DNA of 6,285 nucleotides from a bacterium (GTDB lineage Bacteria > Krumholzibacteriota > Krumholzibacteria > LZORAL124-64-63). The notes under the pieces are model-generated. The model did no database searches and was not told where the DNA came from. It saw only the letters and a list, made by a program, of their open reading frames with translations. Each line of letters opens with the position of its first letter. The first letter of the stretch is position 1. Shown here one piece after another: positions 1-5,362 of this stretch. A program made the position numbers and the translations under genes. The stretch covers positions 1 through 6,285 of the forward strand of contig QNDV01000139.1 in the NCBI GenBank assembly GCA_003646045.1, read 5' to 3'.

Positions 1-686
1 AGCACCGTGCCGCCATAGCGCAGCAGCGGTACAAAGGCGTCGAAGCCGGCACTGACCACGATCTTGGCCATGAGTCCGAATATCCCAAGGGGGGCCGTGG
101 CGATGACCCAGTGGGTGATCTTCATCATGGCGCCGAAGAGGGCCTCGAAGAAACCCAGCAGGCTGGCATGTTGTCGTGCGGGCAGCGAAGTGACGGCCAG
201 CCCCAGGATGACGCAGAAGAAGATCAGCGGCAGCATCTGCCCCTCGGCTGCTGCGGCTACCGGGTTCTCCGGGATCATGCGCTGGATGATGTTGACGAGG
301 TCGCCGGCGCCCTTGCCTGCGACCTGCTCCTGGAGCTCGGCCGGGGCGGCCGTCAGGCCCAGTGTTTCACCCACCGGTTCGCCGTCGCGCAGACCGGGCT
401 GGATGATATTCACCAGCACCATTCCCATGACGATGGCCAGCAGGCTGGTGGCGACGTACCAGCCGAAGGTCTTGCTGAACAGGCGGCCCAGACCTCGTGC
501 GGCGCCCACCCCGGCCACGCCGCTGATGATGGAGCCGGTGATCAGGGGCACGATCACCATTTTCAGGGCACGCAGGAAGGTGGTACCCAGGAAATCGTAC
601 ACCGCAAGTCCGGCGGGCAGCAGTAGGCCGGCAGCCACTCCGACGACCAGGGCGATGAGGATCTGCCAATGGAGCTTGAGGCGCAT
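1..686 (-). CDS. Sodium:dicarboxylate/glutamate symporter (SDF/DAACS family), N-terminal half, cut by left edge
   Basis: This is an inner-membrane secondary transporter expected to take up dicarboxylates or acidic amino acids with Na+ or H+. The 228 visible residues begin MRLKLHWQILIALVVG. Hydrophobic segments lie at about residues 7-29, 36-60, 74-95, 151-171 and 182-215. The stretch around residues 37-57 (FLRALKMVIVPLITGSIISG) matches the conserved TM2 'K-M-x-I-x-P-L' region of the family (PF00375). Residues 96-150 form the variable loop common in these proteins. The ATG at 686 is supported by GGAAGG five bases upstream, and the protein starts directly at TM1 as in relatives. Family members are about 400-430 residues, so roughly half is missing. 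The hairpin and substrate-binding motifs lie outside the window, so the substrate (glutamate, aspartate, C4-dicarboxylate or a neutral amino acid) cannot be decided. It is divergent from pepA. Confidence 0.93.
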   Translation of the reverse strand, partial: MRLKLHWQILIALVVGVAAGLLLPAGLAVYDFLGTTFLRALKMVIVPLITGSIISGVAGVGAARGLGRLFSKTFGWYVATSLLAIVMGMVLVNIIQPGLRDGEPVGETLGLTAAPAELQEQVAGKGAGDLVNIIQRMIPENPVAAAAEGQMLPLIFFCVILGLAVTSLPARQHASLLGFFEALFGAMMKITHWVIATAPLGIFGLMAKIVVSAGFDAFVPLLRYGGTV

Positions 687-691
687 GGGGG

Positions 692-697
692 CCTTCC
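692..697 (-). promoter_or_regulatory. Ribosome binding site of the symporter gene
   Basis: Read on the minus strand, GGAAGG lies five bases before the ATG at 686. It fixes the start of the symporter at the first transmembrane helix. No better-placed start was seen upstream. Confidence 0.6.
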
Positions 698-713
698 GGT
701 TGGAGGTGGGCGA

Positions 714-742
714 AGTGTACCGGGTGCATTCCAGACTGGCAA
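714..742 (-). promoter_or_regulatory. Candidate sigma70-type promoter for the symporter gene
   Basis: On the minus strand, TTGCCA (742-737, five of six to TTGACA) is followed after exactly 17 bases by TACACT (719-714, four of six to TATAAT). Transcription would begin near 707, leaving a short leader of about 20 bases before the ATG at 686. The match was made by eye in a short GC-rich spacer. The -35 box overlaps that of the opposing pepA promoter. Confidence 0.42.
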
Positions 743-764
743 TCCCCACCGTCGCTGCTAGTAT
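736..764 (+). promoter_or_regulatory. Candidate extended -10 sigma70-type promoter for the pepA gene cluster
   Basis: CTGGCA (736-741, four of six to TTGACA) is followed after 17 bases by TAGTAT (759-764, four of six to TATAAT). The bases TGC directly before the -10 give an extended -10 (TGn) element. Transcription would start near 771, giving a leader of about 59 bases before the pepA ATG. This is the only promoter-like sequence I found for the five co-directional genes, which have no real gaps between them. Confidence 0.45.
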
Positions 765-815
765 CTCCCGCATGTCTACCCACCGGCCGTACAGCAGCCG
801 TTCAGCCTTATCCAT

Positions 816-820
816 GGAGG
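816..820 (+). promoter_or_regulatory. Ribosome binding site of pepA
   Basis: GGAGG lies nine bases before the ATG at 830. It selects this start over the nearby ATGs at 772 and 814, which are in another frame. Confidence 0.75.
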
Positions 821-829
821 ACCTTCGCC

Positions 830-2335
830 ATGCGCTTCAGCGTCAGCAAGACCGGACCCGGCCAGGCAGCCGGCGATCTCGTCGTTTTTCCCGTTTTCAG
901 GAAGAAGGACAAAGCCGATCTGGGTCCCCTGCGCAAGTTGGCCGGTGACGGTCACGGGGGGCTGCAGAAGATCATAGACAGCGCCGGCTTTACTGCTACT
1001 GCCGAAAAGACGTTTCCCGTCCACTGCCCGGGCACCAGCGCCGGCTGGTACCTGCTCGTGGGCATGGGCCCGGCAGACGAGGTGGGCCTGCAGACCCTGC
1101 GCAACTGCGCCGGCGTGGCGGCCAAGGAGGCCCGCAAGATGAAATCCGCCCGCGTCCTGCTGGCGGTGCCGGCGGCGAAGTCCATCAACTTCGACGACAC
1201 CACTTTTGCCCGCTGCTGGGCCGAGGGCAGCGGTATGGCCCTGTCGCCCATCGGCGAGTTGAAGACCGCGAAGAAGAAACCCCAACTCCCCGGTCGCCTG
1301 ACCTTCCTGGCCGACGCCAAGCGCCATCGCGGCCTGCGTGCCGGCATTGTCGAGGCCGAGGCCAACCTTGCCGGCTGCTTTTTCGCCCGCGAATTGGTGA
1401 ACGCTCCGCCGAACATCCTGACGCCCGCCAACATGGCGACCCGCGCGCGTGCCATGGCCCGGCGCGAGGGCCTGCGCTGCAAGGTCCTGCTGCCGGCCGA
1501 ACTGGAGAAATTCAAGATGGGCGGCCTGCTGGGCGTGGGTCAGGGTTCCGCCAACCCGCCCCGGCTGATAGTCCTGGAGCACAAGGCGCCCTCGGGTGCC
1601 AAGGCGCCGAAGATCGCCCTGGTCGGCAAGGGTATCACCTTCGATACGGGTGGCATCAGTCTCAAGCCCGGCGCCGGTATGGACCTCATGAAGTCGGACA
1701 TGGGGGGAGCCGCGGCGGTGTTGGGTGCGGCTTTGATCGCGGCCAGACGCAAACTGGACGTGAATCTCACCGTCATCGTCCCCGCGGCCGAGAACATGCC
1801 CGATGGCAAGGCCGTGAAACCGGCCGACGTCATCACCATGGCCAGCGGCAAGACGGTGGAGGTACTGAACACCGACGCCGAAGGCCGGCTGGTCCTGGCC
1901 GACGCCCTGTGGTACGCCGGGCGCGGCAAGCCGGATTTCATCATTGACGCCGCCACGTTGACCGGGGCCTGCGTTGTGGCTCTTGGTCACCACTTCGCCG
2001 GTCTGATGGGCAACAGCGGCCTGGTCATCGACGCCATCAGGCAGGCGGGTGGCGAGACCTTCGAGCGTGTCTGGCATCTGCCCCTGGTTGACGAGCACAA
2101 GGACGAGGTCAAGGGCACCTGGAGCGACCTCAAGAATCTCGGTCGAGGCCGCGAGGGTGGCGCCCTGAGCGCGGCCGCCTTCCTGGCCGCCTTCGTGGAC
2201 GACGAGACACCCTGGGCCCACGTGGACATAGCGGGTACGGCCTACACGGACAGCGCCAAGCCGACCTGTCCCAAGGGCGCGACGGGCTTCGGGGCCCGCC
2301 TGCTGGCCCGGGCGGTGGAGATCCTTGGCGGCTGA
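830..2335 (+). CDS. pepA: Leucyl aminopeptidase, peptidase family M17
   Basis: This cytosolic dinuclear metal aminopeptidase removes N-terminal amino acids from peptides during protein turnover. At 501 residues it has the usual length for the family. Residues 1 to about 160 are the less conserved N-terminal macro-like domain, and residues about 180-495 are the catalytic domain. The ELVNAPPN stretch near residue 188 opens the conserved core. The M17 signature NTDAEGRL is at residues 347-354. By alignment to E. coli PepA, all with the same offset of three, the metal ligands are K267, D272, D290, D349 and E351, and the catalytic residues are K279 and R353; all are present, so the enzyme should be active. 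The start is supported by GGAGG at 816-820. It is the first gene of the cluster, and its end overlaps the next gene by 11 bases. E. coli PepA also binds DNA in Xer recombination and carAB control; nothing here shows whether this one does. Confidence 0.97.
   Translation: MRFSVSKTGPGQAAGDLVVFPVFRKKDKADLGPLRKLAGDGHGGLQKIIDSAGFTATAEKTFPVHCPGTSAGWYLLVGMGPADEVGLQTLRNCAGVAAKEARKMKSARVLLAVPAAKSINFDDTTFARCWAEGSGMALSPIGELKTAKKKPQLPGRLTFLADAKRHRGLRAGIVEAEANLAGCFFARELVNAPPNILTPANMATRARAMARREGLRCKVLLPAELEKFKMGGLLGVGQGSANPPRLIVLEHKAPSGAKAPKIALVGKGITFDTGGISLKPGAGMDLMKSDMGGAAAVLGAALIAARRKLDVNLTVIVPAAENMPDGKAVKPADVITMASGKTVEVLNTDAEGRLVLADALWYAGRGKPDFIIDAATLTGACVVALGHHFAGLMGNSGLVIDAIRQAGGETFERVWHLPLVDEHKDEVKGTWSDLKNLGRGREGGALSAAAFLAAFVDDETPWAHVDIAGTAYTDSAKPTCPKGATGFGARLLARAVEILGG
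2314..2320 (+). promoter_or_regulatory. Ribosome binding site deciding the TTG start of the MATE gene
   Basis: GGTGGAG inside the end of pepA lies four bases before TTG 2325. The spacing is a little short. The next in-frame candidate, GTG 2346, has no purine-rich sequence at a useful distance, so TTG is preferred, though not certain. Confidence 0.45.
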
Positions 2336-3701
2336 GACGGTAACAGTGGCATTGCGCCTGGGGAACCTGACACGGCGTCGCCTGCTGGCGGTGATCGCCG
2401 GCATGGCCATGCCGGTGGTGCTGGCCCAGGTCTCCCAGACCCTCATGGGGTTGGTGGACATGATCATGGTGGGCCGTCTGGGCACCAGCGCCCTGGCCGC
2501 CGTGGGGGTGGCCACCCTGCTGTTCTCGGCCACCGCCATGAGTCTCAAGGCCGTCGATGTCGCGGTGCAGACCTACACCGCCCGCCGGGTGGGCGAAGGT
2601 CGCGACGACGAGGTGGGCGCCGTGCTGGCCACGGGGGTAACCGCGGCCTGGCTGGTGGGCGCCGTCTTCATGGTGGTGGGCATGGTCTGGCCCCACCGGC
2701 TGATGTCCTGGACGGCGACCGACCGGGAGATGCTGGATCTGGGCGCCGCCTATTGCCGCTGGCGCTACGCGGGCATGTTACCCCTGCTGTTGTTCTTCCT
2801 GGTCAAGGCCATGTTCGACGGGATCGGCTGGACCCGGGTCGGCATGTGGGTCGGCATGGGCATGAATGTCCTGAACGTGGCCTTGAACTGGGTGCTTATT
2901 TTCGGCAAATTAGGCATGCCTGCCCTGGGAGTACAGGGCGCGGCCCTGGCTAGCACGGTGAGTGCGGTGATTGCCGCGGTGGCCGTCACCTTCTGGGCAC
3001 TCAGACCGGTGATCCGCAAACGCTTCCGGATCTTCTGCCGATCGAATTTCCAGCCGCGATTGATCGTTCCCTTCCTGCGCATCGCCTGGCCGCCGGCGGT
3101 GCAGACCCTGGGCATCGTGGTGGCGGTCCTGATCTTCTACTGGATCCTGGGTCGCATTTCGCTGCTGGCCCTCGCCGCGGGCAACGTGGTCATGCGCATC
3201 GCCGCCCTGAGCTTCATGCCTGGCTACGGTGTGGCCGCGGCGGTACAAACCCTGGTGGGCCAGAGCCTGGGCCGCGGTGATCCCGCCGGCGCGCGCCGGG
3301 CCGCCTGGGGCGGGGTGGGTCTGGCCATGCTGCTGATGGGGGCTTTCGGTGTGGCTTTCGTACTGATACCCGGGACTCTCCTGAGGGCTTTCAGCGACAA
3401 TCCCGAACTTATCGCCGCGGGTATTCCCGTCCTGCGGGTCATGGGTCTGGTGCAGCTCATCGACGCCGTGGGGCTGACCCTGTCGGGTGCCTTGCGCGGC
3501 GCGGGTGAGACCAGAAAGGTGATGCTCGCCGACGTGGTCACCGGGTTCGGCCTTTTGCCGCCCTTGGCTTATCTTTTCGGGATCGTGCTGGACGGGGGCC
3601 TGCTGGGCGCCTGGTGGGGTCTGCTGACCTGGTTCACCGTCTACGCTGCCGTGTTGACGGTAATCTTCCTGCGGGGACGCTGGGAGGAGGTGCGCATCTG
3701 A
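2325..3701 (+). CDS. MATE-family multidrug/metabolite efflux transporter
   Basis: This is an inner-membrane efflux pump expected to export cationic drugs, dyes or metabolites in exchange for Na+ or H+. Its 458 residues match the family (about 440-480), with two MatE repeats (PF01554) at roughly residues 25-185 and 245-405 and about 12 hydrophobic helices. Family features include P30 in helix 1, the VDMIMVGRLG segment at residues 44-53 containing D45 (the usual acidic position of helix 1), a GIGWTR loop, the NVALNWVLIFG helix near residues 184-194, and in the second half GNVVMRIAAL and ALRGAGETRK. The TTG start overlaps pepA by 11 bases; GTG 2346 is an alternative that would shorten it by seven residues. 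xseA begins one base after its stop. NorM-like and DinF-like members cannot be separated by eye, and the substrate is unknown. Confidence 0.95.
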   Translation: MAAETVTVALRLGNLTRRRLLAVIAGMAMPVVLAQVSQTLMGLVDMIMVGRLGTSALAAVGVATLLFSATAMSLKAVDVAVQTYTARRVGEGRDDEVGAVLATGVTAAWLVGAVFMVVGMVWPHRLMSWTATDREMLDLGAAYCRWRYAGMLPLLLFFLVKAMFDGIGWTRVGMWVGMGMNVLNVALNWVLIFGKLGMPALGVQGAALASTVSAVIAAVAVTFWALRPVIRKRFRIFCRSNFQPRLIVPFLRIAWPPAVQTLGIVVAVLIFYWILGRISLLALAAGNVVMRIAALSFMPGYGVAAAVQTLVGQSLGRGDPAGARRAAWGGVGLAMLLMGAFGVAFVLIPGTLLRAFSDNPELIAAGIPVLRVMGLVQLIDAVGLTLSGALRGAGETRKVMLADVVTGFGLLPPLAYLFGIVLDGGLLGAWWGLLTWFTVYAAVLTVIFLRGRWEEVRI

Positions 3702-3702
3702 T

Positions 3703-5163
3703 ATGGAACAGGGAAAGCGGATTCTCACGGTGCGCGAGCTGAACGAGAGCATCTCGGCCGCCGTCGCCGCGTCCTTTCCCGGCACGGTGTGGGTCAAGGG
3801 CGAGGTGCAACGCCTGCCGTCTGATGCCGCCCACCGCAGCCACGTCTATTTCGAATTGCACGAGACCGGTACCAGCGGCGCCGCCGAATACGCCATCCCC
3901 GTGGGGATCATGGGCTGGGACCGCCAGGCCTTCGGACTGGGACGGTACCTCGACGGCACCGACCCGGATCTGCAACTGGCCAACAAGCTGGAGGTCTGCT
4001 TCGAGACCCAGGTGGATTTCTACGCCAAATTCGGCAAGCTCAGCCTGAAGATCGTGGGGGTCGACAAGACCTTCGCCCTGGGGCGACTGGAGGCGCGGCG
4101 GCGCGAGGTGCTGGCTTTCCTGGAGCAGGAGGGCCTGCTGGCGCTCAACCGGCAGGTTCCCCTGCCGGAGTTGCCCCTGCACGTGGGGTTGATCACGGCA
4201 CCGGGCAGCGCCGCGGAGAAGGATTTTGTGACCTCTCTCGAACAGTCGCCCTTCGGATTCCGGGTGCGAATCGAAGGCGCCAAGATGCAGGGCGAACGCC
4301 TGCAGGCCGAAGTAACAACCGCCATCGACCGCCTGGTGAAGGCGGGGGTGGATGTCATCGTGTTGACCCGTGGCGGTGGCGCCCGGGCGGATCTGAGCTG
4401 GTTCGACCAGCAGGATCTGGCGGTGGCCATTGCCCGCTGCCCGTTGCCCGTGGTCACGGCCATCGGCCACGAGATCGATACCAGCATCGCCGACCTGGTG
4501 GCGCACCGGCGCTGCAAGACGCCCACGGCCGCCGCGGAGTTCCTCGTCGATACGGTAGGTGCGGCGGCGGCGCGGGTGGATGAGGCGGCCGTGCGCCTGG
4601 TCGAGTCGAGCGACGACATGTTGACGGCGGCCGGGCATCGTATGGATGTGGGCCGGGACCTGGCCCAGGCCGTGCGGCACGCCCTCCTGGCGGCGCGCCT
4701 GCGTACCCAACGCACCGGGGGCCGTCTCCAGCAGGCCACAGGTCAGAGGCTGGCCCGGGCGAACCGGCGGCTGGCGGGTCGGGCAGCGGTTCTGGGCACT
4801 GCCACTTCGCGCCGGTTGGCCACGGCCCGGGCCCGGGGCCATGATCAGGCGCGGCGCCTGGCCCGGGAGGCGCCACGTCTGACCGTGCAGCGGTCGCAGC
4901 GCCTCGACGCGGTGGCCAAGCAGGTCGAGTTGCTGGATCCGGCGCGGTTGTTGGCGCGGGGCTATTCCATCACCCTGGGGCCCGGGGGCAAGACCCTGCG
5001 GCGGGCGGCCGAGGTGGCCACCGGCGATACCATTTTGACCAGATTGGCGGAGGGTGAACTCCGCAGCATAGTACAACCTGACGCCCGCGAGGGCGGTCCC
5101 CGGCGAAAGGCGAAGAAGCGTGGCGGAAAAGAAGGTACCGGTCAAAAAACTCTCTTTCGGTGA
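3703..5163 (+). CDS. xseA: Exodeoxyribonuclease VII large subunit
   Basis: This is the catalytic subunit of the cytosolic exonuclease VII, which degrades single-stranded DNA from either end into short oligonucleotides without needing a metal ion and takes part in repair. It has 486 residues against about 456 in E. coli. An N-terminal OB-fold DNA-binding domain covers about residues 5-110, starting with the typical ILTVRELNE. The catalytic domain covers about 135-290. A basic, Arg/Ala-rich helical region that binds XseB covers about 290-410, followed by the conserved LLARGYSI segment and a Lys/Arg-rich tail. The residues I recall as essential in E. coli (D155, R205, H238, D241) correspond to D174, R223 in RGGG, H256 and D259 in GHEID. 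ATG 3703 follows AGGAGG at 3685-3690, with a rather long 12-base spacing. The last 44 bases overlap xseB. The sequence around GHEID and KTPTAAAEFLV differs from the E. coli type (see findings). Confidence 0.96.
   Translation: MEQGKRILTVRELNESISAAVAASFPGTVWVKGEVQRLPSDAAHRSHVYFELHETGTSGAAEYAIPVGIMGWDRQAFGLGRYLDGTDPDLQLANKLEVCFETQVDFYAKFGKLSLKIVGVDKTFALGRLEARRREVLAFLEQEGLLALNRQVPLPELPLHVGLITAPGSAAEKDFVTSLEQSPFGFRVRIEGAKMQGERLQAEVTTAIDRLVKAGVDVIVLTRGGGARADLSWFDQQDLAVAIARCPLPVVTAIGHEIDTSIADLVAHRRCKTPTAAAEFLVDTVGAAAARVDEAAVRLVESSDDMLTAAGHRMDVGRDLAQAVRHALLAARLRTQRTGGRLQQATGQRLARANRRLAGRAAVLGTATSRRLATARARGHDQARRLAREAPRLTVQRSQRLDAVAKQVELLDPARLLARGYSITLGPGGKTLRRAAEVATGDTILTRLAEGELRSIVQPDAREGGPRRKAKKRGGKEGTGQKTLFR
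5105..5110 (+). promoter_or_regulatory. Ribosome binding site deciding the GTG start of xseB
   Basis: GAAAGG inside xseA lies nine bases before GTG 5120. This start keeps the conserved LSFGEAM segment that opens the XseB family domain. The in-frame ATG at 5168 would remove it and is therefore rejected. Confidence 0.55.
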
Positions 5164-5362
5164 GGCCATGACCGAGGTAGAGGAAATCCTCTCGGGCCTG
5201 GAGTCCGAGGAAGTGGACATCGACCGCCTGGGCGATGAAGTCAAGCGCGCCGTCGAGCTCATAACGGTGTGTCGCGAGAAGCTGGAAAAGACCGACCGCG
5301 AAGTACGTGACCTGGTGGCCGGCTTGCAGGACGAGGCCGGTGGCGAGGACGACCCGTCGTGA
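5120..5362 (+). CDS. xseB: Exodeoxyribonuclease VII small subunit
   Basis: This small, acidic, all-helical protein coats the helical region of XseA in several copies per large subunit and is needed for active exonuclease VII. Its 80 residues have the usual length. Residues 11-25 (LSFGEAMTEVEEILS) and the following GLES are the family hallmark, normally seen as LSFEEALxELEEIVxxLE. The second helix carries the CREKLEKTDREV segment typical of the C-terminal half, and an acidic tail ends the protein. It uses a GTG start, overlaps xseA by 44 bases and shares GTGA with the ABC ATPase gene, so its translation is probably coupled to both neighbours. The 44-base overlap means the basic tail of XseA and the N-terminus of XseB are read from the same DNA in different frames. 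Confidence 0.93.
   Translation: MAEKKVPVKKLSFGEAMTEVEEILSGLESEEVDIDRLGDEVKRAVELITVCREKLEKTDREVRDLVAGLQDEAGGEDDPS
5345..5349 (+). promoter_or_regulatory. Ribosome binding site of the ABC ATPase gene
   Basis: GAGGA near the end of xseB lies nine bases before GTG 5359. It supports a start that overlaps the xseB stop as GTGA, a common stop-restart coupling junction. Confidence 0.5.

Noticed and set aside
64..948. Plus-strand open frame of 294 codons over the left end
   Set aside because: It runs opposite the symporter, through the promoter region and into pepA in another frame. The predicted protein is Arg/Ser/Pro-rich without any recognisable domain.
772..948. Possible upstream open frame with an ATG at 772, at the predicted pepA transcription start
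   Set aside because: The ATG would sit at the very 5' end of the predicted transcript with no binding site before it, and the peptide overlaps pepA out of frame. It has no sign of selection.
2333..2355. Alternative GTG 2346 start for the MATE gene, which would remove the overlap with pepA
   Set aside because: It lacks a purine-rich binding site at the right distance, while TTG 2325 has GGTGGAG upstream. It is kept only as an alternative.
776..2548. Antisense open frame of 590 codons on the minus strand
   Set aside because: It is opposite pepA and the start of the MATE gene. Its amino-acid composition switches near 2335, exactly where the sense reading frame changes between those two genes, so it mirrors them and is not a gene.
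2910..3797. Antisense open frame of 295 codons opposite the MATE gene
   Set aside because: It is a His/Gln/Gly-rich shadow of a well-supported membrane protein gene, with no start signal or domain.
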